DNA of 64,000 bases, taken from assembly GCF_010500865.1 (NCBI RefSeq), contig NZ_JAAAWN010000005.1:33772-97771 (forward strand), given 5' to 3'. A program made the position numbers and the translations under genes. The stretch comes from Alteromonas profundi. GTDB lineage: Bacteria; Pseudomonadota; Gammaproteobacteria; Enterobacterales; Alteromonadaceae. Below, in pieces: positions 1-7,123 of the stretch (position 1 is its first letter; every line of letters begins with the position of its first letter). The notes beneath the pieces are model-generated. The model had not been told where the DNA came from, ran no database searches, and was given only the letters and a program-made list of their open reading frames with translations.

Positions 1-1
1 A

Positions 2-2635
2 GCCCCTGTAAGCAGTATTACTGGGCCTATCGAAGTCAATGAAGGGGCTGAAGCGATTTACACCTTTGGTGACATACTTGACCCGGGTGACGATATTATC
101 ACGAGTGCGGTGATTGAATGGGGTGATGGCACGACCACAGCGTATACAGGGGCGGGAGATTACGGCCATACCTTTGCTGATGGTGATAGCTCGCCAGTTA
201 TTAGCTTGATAGTGACAGATGAAGATGGCACGTATACGGCGGCAAGCCTTGGCGTTGCAGTGAACGACGTAGCCCCATCTATAACTGTAAGTGGCGCTAG
301 CGAGACAGACGAGGGCAGCGTCTATACACTAACGCTGGCTGACTTGGTAGACTCCGGTGATGATCCTGTCACCGAATATCTCATTGACTGGGGTGATGGT
401 TCAGCGGTGCAGTCGGTAGCTGATTTAGGTGATGTTACTCACACCTTTGTTGATGGTAACAGCAGCACAACGATCAGTGTGCAAATCGTGAATGATGAAG
501 GCACGTTTAACGCAGGCACCATTGATGTCACCATCAACAACGTGGCACCGATTACGTCAGTTGCGTCAGATGTTAGTGTTGATGCTAATGCACTATTTAC
601 TATCAACTTTGGAGAGATTGTGGATCCAGGTGACGATACCATCTCAGACGCCGTTATCAACTGGGGGGATGGAACAACTTCTATCTACACCGGAGCAGGA
701 GATTACGTTCATAGTTATGACGGTACAATCACCAATCCAACTATAGAGTTACTTATTACCGACGAAGATGGCCAATTTATTGCTGCCAGTACATCGGTGA
801 CGGTAAACGAAGAACTCAGCGAGCCCACAGCAACGGGATCTATTCAAGAATTTACCCTTCGCGACCAAGAAGTACAACTCGATTTACAAATATCCAGTGA
901 CGAGCCTGTCTTGGAAGTGATTGTAGATTGGGGCGACGGTACGTCTGAAAGCTTTAACGATCCAAGTGCTTTGTTACACGAGTACAGTGACATTGGGCTA
1001 TACGAAGTAAATGTTCAGCTTGTTACTGAGTCTGGCACTTTTGATGTGGGTGTTGTTGATGATATTGATGTCGGCTCGCGCATTGGAGATGTTCCTGCTT
1101 TCTTTGATTTCTTTAACCCTAATGCCTGGCAGGATGGCTGGACTGATGAAGGAATTACACTGACGCACAAAGCAAATACCAGCGACGAAAATGAAGCGTG
1201 GTCGTCAATGTCTTTCGTCGGTTGGGATTCTTGGCGTCTCGAGGGCCAGGATATTGCCTTTGGGCATTTAGGTGTATCTGGTCGCACATCGCAAACGGGC
1301 TCTTTCTTCCAGCAGTTAGACGGCACTGAGGGGATTCGATTCGATATTGATACATCAGCAAAGAGCGGCGAGATTATGTTTACTGATTTGTATGCTAACG
1401 AATCAGGTAACCTCGACGAACAAGCCAGAGTTCAGTTTTTTGATGAAAGCGATAATCTTGTTGATGAATATCTGGTTACCGGTAACGCTAGTGGGGAGGT
1501 ATCAATGAGCTTTACGACTCATAATGCATTCGACTATTTTGTTGTTACTGCAGGTGCGTATGATGATAATGAGCAATTTGTTTACGGAAGTTATGCAGAC
1601 GACAACGGCGTTGCAACGAGTGGGGAGACTAATACAGGCAGTGAATTACTCATTGACTCTATTCAAGTTGGTTTCCGTGGTGGCGACAATGCTGAAAACG
1701 TTGCCATTGAATCTTTAGGAGTAGCACAAGAAGCTATGTTATCGATTTTACCGGTACCTGAGTTAATCAGTCCTGCTGAGGAGATGGAGAATAGTTCGAG
1801 GGTTACGCCTTTGCCAAATGTGGTAACAATTCCAGCGCAAACTGAAAGTGACGTTAAGTCGATATTGCCAGCCTATGACAAAGACGTGATGACAACACTA
1901 CCTGTAGTGCCAGCGCCCATTGAATCAGATGAAGAGTACGGTGAAAGAATTTCAACTAGCATCAGTGAGCAGGTAGTAAACATACGAAACGTTGAGCTTG
2001 AGCCAGCTGAGGTGCTCACTAAAGTTATGGAAGATATCGTTTCCACACTGCCAGTAATGGAAGATCCCATCGAGTCGGATGAGGAACAAGATGAAAGCGT
2101 GTCTGTAGACGTTGATGAATTAGCTTCGGTTGATGGATTTTCAATACTTGAATCTACTGGGAAAGTCATTCAAATCGAGGACGATATTATGTTTACACTA
2201 CCGGTGATACCTGAGCCAATTGAATCTGATGACGACCAAGCCGACATCCGGTCAGAGGTATTGGACGAGCTATTAACGGTAGGTGAAGATACCCAGGTTC
2301 AACCTGAAGTGAAATTTATCAGTGTCAAAGAAGATATCGTGTCAACAATGCCTGTAGTCCCTGATTTAATCGAAGCGAAAGAGAAGCCTATAGAGAGCAA
2401 TTTATCTATGCCCGATGAAGAACTGGATAATGTTGAATTTGATTTCGGTCAATTGAAAACGCATATAACAAGTCTTAGTAACGCGATGGCGCTGAATTAT
2501 TCTCTACAGAAAGGTGAGCAGTCAATAGCGCTTTCGGCAGCAGATGAAAAGAGTTCAATAATTTCAGAGCTGTCGTTAGAGTTTGATGAAAGTGATATTC
2601 AATTTACGCAATATGACGATTATTTGATTCGATAA
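2..2635 (+). CDS. PKD-repeat surface/secreted protein, 5' end outside window
   Basis: The reading frame is open from base 2, so this is the C-terminal part of a larger protein; the first in-frame GTG at 110 lies inside a repeat and is not a real start. It shows four WGDG-centred PKD-like beta-sandwich repeats (Trp codons at 119, 389, 662 and 929, about 90 residues apart). A lectin-like or anchor-type beta domain follows at roughly 1090-1690, rich in Trp, Gly and Asp. The last 300 residues are acidic, with five copies of an xLPVxPxPIES-like motif exactly 150 nt apart. No RTX nonapeptides are visible in this part. The downstream type I exporter genes make it a probable type I secretion substrate or adhesin, by inference. 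Adhesive or polysaccharide-binding function is plausible but unproven. Confidence 0.85.
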   Translation, partial: APVSSITGPIEVNEGAEAIYTFGDILDPGDDIITSAVIEWGDGTTTAYTGAGDYGHTFADGDSSPVISLIVTDEDGTYTAASLGVAVNDVAPSITVSGASETDEGSVYTLTLADLVDSGDDPVTEYLIDWGDGSAVQSVADLGDVTHTFVDGNSSTTISVQIVNDEGTFNAGTIDVTINNVAPITSVASDVSVDANALFTINFGEIVDPGDDTISDAVINWGDGTTSIYTGAGDYVHSYDGTITNPTIELLITDEDGQFIAASTSVTVNEELSEPTATGSIQEFTLRDQEVQLDLQISSDEPVLEVIVDWGDGTSESFNDPSALLHEYSDIGLYEVNVQLVTESGTFDVGVVDDIDVGSRIGDVPAFFDFFNPNAWQDGWTDEGITLTHKANTSDENEAWSSMSFVGWDSWRLEGQDIAFGHLGVSGRTSQTGSFFQQLDGTEGIRFDIDTSAKSGEIMFTDLYANESGNLDEQARVQFFDESDNLVDEYLVTGNASGEVSMSFTTHNAFDYFVVTAGAYDDNEQFVYGSYADDNGVATSGETNTGSELLIDSIQVGFRGGDNAENVAIESLGVAQEAMLSILPVPELISPAEEMENSSRVTPLPNVVTIPAQTESDVKSILPAYDKDVMTTLPVVPAPIESDEEYGERISTSISEQVVNIRNVELEPAEVLTKVMEDIVSTLPVMEDPIESDEEQDESVSVDVDELASVDGFSILESTGKVIQIEDDIMFTLPVIPEPIESDDDQADIRSEVLDELLTVGEDTQVQPEVKFISVKEDIVSTMPVVPDLIEAKEKPIESNLSMPDEELDNVEFDFGQLKTHITSLSNAMALNYSLQKGEQSIALSAADEKSSIISELSLEFDESDIQFTQYDDYLIR

Positions 2636-2658
2636 ATGTGTCCGTTTTTTATACAGTT

Positions 2659-2678
2659 GTTGGGTGGCGACACCCAAC
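2659..2678. other. Hairpin after PKD protein
   Basis: A perfect 8-bp stem (GTTGGGTG/CACCCAAC) with a GCGA tetraloop lies 23 bases after the stop codon. No strong T-run follows on the + strand, so it could be a weak or factor-assisted terminator, or an mRNA-stabilising hairpin. Confidence 0.4.
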
Positions 2679-2852
2679 TCAACTTGCAGTTATCTGAATT
2701 TTAAATAAAAATTTTTTGGCTTAATAATTGCCTGTCTAATCATCGCAAAGTATTAGGGTCACGCGGTTGCAAAGATGCGGTAACAGTTTGTATGTAGACT
2801 TATATCAGCTGGTTAGTTAGATAACAAATAACACCAAGATTAAGGAAGATAT

Positions 2853-3548
2853 ATGAAACATTCGTTTTCGAAGCATGGATTAGCGTTGTCTTTACTGCTA
2901 TGCATGCTAAGTGTTGGTTCTGTAAGTGTGAAAGCTGCGTTGATTACTAACGCCCCCGTTAATTTCCCCGCAGCTGTTGGCTCTGTTGCAGATACGAGTT
3001 TTGGCGCTCCGTCGCTACTAGGTGAATTCTCTTTGTCACAAACTACCTCAATTACCAAAATTACGTTTTGGTCTTTTGAGAATCCAAATGCAGGACTTGC
3101 TAGTGACTTTATTTTACTTCGACTATTTAAAAATGAGCCGGGCTTTGACCACAATACACCATTGTTTAGTGTTACAGGTGAAGCCGGGATCAGCAAAACC
3201 TTTACCAAAGTGGTTGTCAACGGAGTTAGTGGACTTTTACGGCATGAAATCGATTTAGTTAATTTCGATTTAGGACCAGGAGACTACTTCCTAAATATTG
3301 GTGCCGACTTGATAAACAATAATGGTCTTGCTTTTGGTTGGGCAAACGCCGCGACATCACCTGTCCCTGGTGTACCTGGGTTGGCACTGAATCCATCCTC
3401 TTCACTAGGAGCAGTAAACTTAACGGGGTTAGAAGTTGATTTGGCGTTTCAAATAGAAGGTGAACCAGTTGTCCAAGCTAATGCACCTTCAGCGCTATCA
3501 TTACTGTCACTAGGGCTAATACTTATGCTTGTTCGAAGAAAAGTATAA
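2853..3548 (+). CDS. Secreted protein with PEP-CTERM-like C-terminal anchor
   Basis: This 231-residue protein has an N-terminal signal peptide (about residues 1-29, ending SVKA/A) and a beta-rich middle. Its tail reads NAPSAL, then about 15 hydrophobic residues, then RRK, which is the architecture of PEP-CTERM sorting signals (motif, transmembrane helix, basic end) with APSAL in place of PEPSTL. In that family an exosortase removes the tail during export; no exosortase is present in this window. The AAGGAAG ribosome site before ATG 2853 is good. It sits between the large PKD protein and its putative type I exporter, so it may be a cell-surface partner, by inference. No function is recognised for the body of the protein. 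Confidence 0.75.
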   Translation: MKHSFSKHGLALSLLLCMLSVGSVSVKAALITNAPVNFPAAVGSVADTSFGAPSLLGEFSLSQTTSITKITFWSFENPNAGLASDFILLRLFKNEPGFDHNTPLFSVTGEAGISKTFTKVVVNGVSGLLRHEIDLVNFDLGPGDYFLNIGADLINNNGLAFGWANAATSPVPGVPGLALNPSSSLGAVNLTGLEVDLAFQIEGEPVVQANAPSALSLLSLGLILMLVRRKV

Positions 3549-3582
3549 ACCGCCAAATTTAAGCAAGTCTTATATATTATGG

Positions 3583-5274
3583 ATGGTGAGAATGAATAGT
3601 GGCAAAGGATTGATGCCTGTAAATAACGCGTTGGCTAATATTAGGTCAGCGCTTCTATATGTTTTTTTATTTAGCTTTGCGATTAATCTTTTGATGCTAG
3701 TCTCGCCACTGTACATGTTGCAGGTCTATGATAGGGTTTTGGTCTCTGGCAGCCATGCCACATTACTTTTTCTTACCATTTTTGCTTTGGTTGCACTGGT
3801 TGTGTTAGCAACTTTAGACATCGTACGCGGAATATTGCTCGCTCGTTTAGGTAATTCCTTTGACAAAACACTGAGTGGTTATTTGTTTAAAAACATTATT
3901 GAGCAGGGTGGTCATAGCCAACCTCTGCGCGATGCAGACACCTTACGTGCCTTCCTTTCATCTCCGGCGCTAACTGCAATAATGGACGCGCCTTTCACGC
4001 CACTTTATCTAGGGCTTATTTATATTTTGCATCCAATGTTAGGGCATATCGCGCTTGCTGGCGCTATTGCGCTTTTTAGCCTTGCGCTTTTAGGCGAGAA
4101 GATGACGCGAATTGCGCAAAAAGACAGTCAAAATGCATCTAGTCAAGCTCATCGCTATACGGATGTTTGTGGTAAAAATAGAAATGCAGTTTATGCAATG
4201 GGTATGAGCGGTAATATTCTTGAGAAATGGAATATTCCACATTTAAAAAGCATAAGTTTTGGGGGCCTCGCTAATTCTCGAAGTAGCAGCATTTCGGCGA
4301 TATCGAAAGGCTTAAGGTTTGCGCTTCAAGTGGGTATTTTAGGGATGGGAGCGTTTCTTGTTATTGAGCAGGAATCGTCGCCAGGCGTTATGATTGCTGC
4401 GTCTATTGTTATGGGTAGAGGGTTAGCGCCTATAGAAGCCTCGATAAGTGGCTGGCGTTTAGTAATTGCAGCCCGTGACGCGAGAGAGCGGCTATTGGAG
4501 TATCAAGCCAGCTTGCCTATTTCCACTGAGCCGCTGCCGTTGCCAGAACCTAAAGGCAAGTTAACGGTTCAAAATGCTATCTTTCAGTTTCCAAATAGCG
4601 AAAAGCCACTGATTAAAGACGTGAGTTTCACTGTAAATTCGGGGGAGGTCATAGGTATAACAGGCCCAAATGCGGCTGGTAAGAGCACGCTCGGAAAGTT
4701 GTTACTTGGACTTTACGCCCCCACGCATGGTGACATTCGTCTTGATGGCGCGACCTATTCACAATGGGACAGAACGTTGCTAGGGCCTCACGTAGGTTAT
4801 CTACCACAAAGTGTAGAATTGTTTCCCGGGACTATCGCAGAAAATATTAGCCGCTTCACCGATGCAGATCCAAAAGAAATCATGCAAGCGGCTCAGCTTG
4901 CAGGTGTACACGAAATGATCCTTGGCTTGGAAAGTGGCTATAACTTTGCCGCTGATAATTTTGATGATGCATTGTCCGGTGGTCAAAGACAAAGAATAGC
5001 TTTAGCGCGTGCAGTTTTTGGATTGCCCAAACTAATCTTACTAGATGAACCGACGTCTTCACTAGACGCAGAGGCTGAGCGTACCGTCGCTGCTGCAGTA
5101 AAAGCGCTTAAAGGCCATGATGCAACGGTTTTAGTGATTGGCCACCGCCCAGTTTTAATGAACTTAACTGATAAATTACTAGTAATGCAAAACGGTGCGT
5201 TAGCCGCGTTCGGTCCTACCAGCGAAGTCATGGCTAAACTCGTGAGGCCAACTGTCCAAAAAACAGGGACATGA
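3583..5274 (+). CDS. Type I secretion ABC transporter (permease-ATPase), PrtD/AprD-like
   Basis: Inner-membrane ATPase of a type I secretion system that would drive export of an unfolded substrate through a tripartite channel. The N-terminal half has hydrophobic segments and the family signature SPLYMLQVYDRVL. The C-terminal half is an ABC ATPase with Walker A GPNAAGKS, Q-loop YLPQ, signature LSGGQRQR, Walker B LILLDEP and a switch His in GHRP. No C39 peptidase-like N-terminal domain is present, so it fits the PrtD class better than the HlyB or LapB class. In-frame starts at 3583, 3592 and 3613 all have weak ribosome sites, so the start is uncertain. It overlaps the next gene by four bases. 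The likely substrate is the PKD-repeat protein upstream. Confidence 0.9.
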   Translation: MVRMNSGKGLMPVNNALANIRSALLYVFLFSFAINLLMLVSPLYMLQVYDRVLVSGSHATLLFLTIFALVALVVLATLDIVRGILLARLGNSFDKTLSGYLFKNIIEQGGHSQPLRDADTLRAFLSSPALTAIMDAPFTPLYLGLIYILHPMLGHIALAGAIALFSLALLGEKMTRIAQKDSQNASSQAHRYTDVCGKNRNAVYAMGMSGNILEKWNIPHLKSISFGGLANSRSSSISAISKGLRFALQVGILGMGAFLVIEQESSPGVMIAASIVMGRGLAPIEASISGWRLVIAARDARERLLEYQASLPISTEPLPLPEPKGKLTVQNAIFQFPNSEKPLIKDVSFTVNSGEVIGITGPNAAGKSTLGKLLLGLYAPTHGDIRLDGATYSQWDRTLLGPHVGYLPQSVELFPGTIAENISRFTDADPKEIMQAAQLAGVHEMILGLESGYNFAADNFDDALSGGQRQRIALARAVFGLPKLILLDEPTSSLDAEAERTVAAAVKALKGHDATVLVIGHRPVLMNLTDKLLVMQNGALAAFGPTSEVMAKLVRPTVQKTGT

Positions 5275-6587
5275 TGATGAATCTTGCTAATGACAATTTA
5301 CCTGACATTAAGACTTCGTTAAAAGGTCCTATCATAACCGGCCTAATGATCTTACTCGTGTTTGTTGTAGGGGCGACTGCTTGGGCATCATCAGCGAGAC
5401 TGGCTAGTGCAATCATTGCAGTAGGACAGGTAAAAGTAGACTCGAATCGAAAACAAATCCAGCACCTTGACGGTGGAATCGTGAATGAAATTTTGGTTTC
5501 TGACGGGCAGAGAGTGAAAAAAGACGATACTCTAGTTATTTTGGATCCAATTCAAGCGGAATCTTCTTTGGGGATCGTTGTAGGGGCGCTTTTTACAGCA
5601 GAATTGAAACGTACTCGTTTGCAAGCGGAGCGAGACAATAGTCAGCAACCAGATTTTACGCGATTCCTGCATAGTCAGCATGAAGACAAGAACAGCCTGA
5701 TTGACGCACAGCAATCTTTATTTGCTATTCGCCGATCTGTCCAGCTATCTCAACAAGAAATATTACAACAGCAAATTGAGAACTTTAAATCACAAATATC
5801 AGGATTTAAAAGTCAACAAGCCTCAACACAAACCCAAATAGAGATAAGTATAGACGAATTAGTTAATCTTAGAGATCTTAAAGCTAGAGGGTTGGTGGGA
5901 AATGAACGCCTTCTTGAGCTGGAAAGAAATCTAGCGCAGCTAGAAGGAAGAGCTGGCGAGTTAGTATCGTCTATAGCTAGTGCGCGAGCTAGCATTGACG
6001 AGAAACGATTAGAGCTCATTCGGGTGAAGCGTAGCTTTCATGAACAGGTGCTGGCCGAGTTGCAAGATGTTGAATCTGAAATTATCGATTTGCAAGAGCG
6101 TGCCAATGCTGCCTCGCATCATCTTCAGCAAATGGTAGTTAAAGCTCCGGTGGATGGGTTAATTGTAGGGCTAAATGTACACACCACAGGGGGCGTGGTT
6201 GTACCTGGGCAATTGCTTATGGAGATTGTGCCAGATAACGATGCGCTTATCGTAGAAGGCCAAGTACTGCCTACGGATGTTGACGACTTACAATTTGGTC
6301 AGAACGCACGGGTGAAACTCTCTGGATTACAACAACGGATAACCCCCGAACTAATAGGTAAACTGATGTATGTGTCAGCCGACAGTATGTTAGACGAACG
6401 CTCTGGTATGAGCTTTTTTATCATTCGAGTAAGCATCGCCGCTGAAGAGTTAGCCAAACTGCCTACTGAACAACTTATCCCGGGAATGCCTGCAGAGGTT
6501 TTTATCCAAACAGGAGAGCGAACGGCATTAGAGTACTTGCTTCAACCTTTGTCTGACACTGTTGATCGAGCTTGGCGTGAAAGATAG
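5271..6587 (+). CDS. Type I secretion membrane-fusion protein (HlyD/PrtE family)
   Basis: Periplasmic adaptor that would join the ABC exporter to an outer-membrane channel. It has a short cytoplasmic N-terminus, one transmembrane helix (about residues 18-42), a biotinyl-lipoyl-like half-motif (IQHLDGGIVNEILVSDGQRV), a long coiled-coil region (about 100-285), a second half-motif (VVKAPVDGLIVGL) and the typical C-terminus LLQPLSDTVDRAWRER. The 438-residue length is usual for the family. Its ATG lies in ATGATGATGA and overlaps the ABC gene stop, which implies translational coupling. No TolC-like gene follows, so the outer-membrane factor must be encoded elsewhere. Confidence 0.92.
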   Translation: MMMNLANDNLPDIKTSLKGPIITGLMILLVFVVGATAWASSARLASAIIAVGQVKVDSNRKQIQHLDGGIVNEILVSDGQRVKKDDTLVILDPIQAESSLGIVVGALFTAELKRTRLQAERDNSQQPDFTRFLHSQHEDKNSLIDAQQSLFAIRRSVQLSQQEILQQQIENFKSQISGFKSQQASTQTQIEISIDELVNLRDLKARGLVGNERLLELERNLAQLEGRAGELVSSIASARASIDEKRLELIRVKRSFHEQVLAELQDVESEIIDLQERANAASHHLQQMVVKAPVDGLIVGLNVHTTGGVVVPGQLLMEIVPDNDALIVEGQVLPTDVDDLQFGQNARVKLSGLQQRITPELIGKLMYVSADSMLDERSGMSFFIIRVSIAAEELAKLPTEQLIPGMPAEVFIQTGERTALEYLLQPLSDTVDRAWRER

Positions 6588-6714
6588 TTATGACTTCGAA
6601 TACACGATAAACAATGAAGAAAGCAGAGCAGAATTTCTTTTGGTTGTTAAATGCGGGCTTATTTTCAAAAGTTATCGAAAGCATGAGCTAATGAAAGAGA
6701 GCTCAACGAAGTAG

Positions 6715-7083
6715 CTAGTAATTCCTATTGCCATAACCCTTCCATATTTATCCCCCGTTCTAGCGAACGTTACCGCTTACCTTGAGGGCTATTCTTTTAG
6801 CTTTAGGTTATCGGCAACCTATAGAGATAGTTATATCGCACGGGTAGATGAAGGCACGTTAGTTGATGAAGACGAAACAGGTTTTTTACCCAGTCTTTAT
6901 CTTGATGGGGTTATAGCGTATCAGATTATAGCGTATCAGATGACGGATAATGTAGAGATACGCATGGAAGCAACAAACCTAACGAACGAACGAGAAATTC
7001 AATATTCTGATTCCACGCAGCGCCCGTATAATACCACTGTCAGTGGTCGCAATTATTCATTGTCTTTAGCTTATCGCTTCTAA
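6715..7083 (+). pseudogene. 3' remnant of a TonB-dependent receptor
   Basis: Frame 1 is open from after a TAG at 6712 to TAA at 7081 without a usable start, and encodes only a receptor C-terminus: strand motifs GYSFSFRLSATYRDSY, then MEATNLTNEREIQYSDS, RPYNTTVSGR and a terminal LAYRF. This resembles the C-terminus of the intact receptor on the opposite strand at 7124 (NLTDEREEQYSDS, YNTTLSGR). The plug and most of the barrel are missing. A perfect 15-bp tandem duplication at 6911-6940 adds five residues in frame. I read it as the decayed end of a paralogous receptor gene. Confidence 0.8.
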
Positions 7084-7089
7084 CCAAAC

Positions 7090-7117
7090 AACAAAGGGCC
7101 CAAATGGGCCCTTTGTT
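7090..7117. terminator. Bidirectional intrinsic terminator
   Basis: A perfect 12-bp inverted repeat (AACAAAGGGCCC / GGGCCCTTTGTT, loop AAAT) sits between the receptor remnant on the + strand and the intact receptor ending at 7124 on the - strand. The arms end in TTTGTT in both directions, fitting a shared convergent terminator. Confidence 0.75.
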
Positions 7118-7123
7118 AGTGTA

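Noticed and set aside
1740-2635. RTX calcium-binding nonapeptides in the C-terminal part of the PKD protein
   Set aside because: No GGxGxDxLx repeats are visible. The repeats present are the LPV/PIES type.
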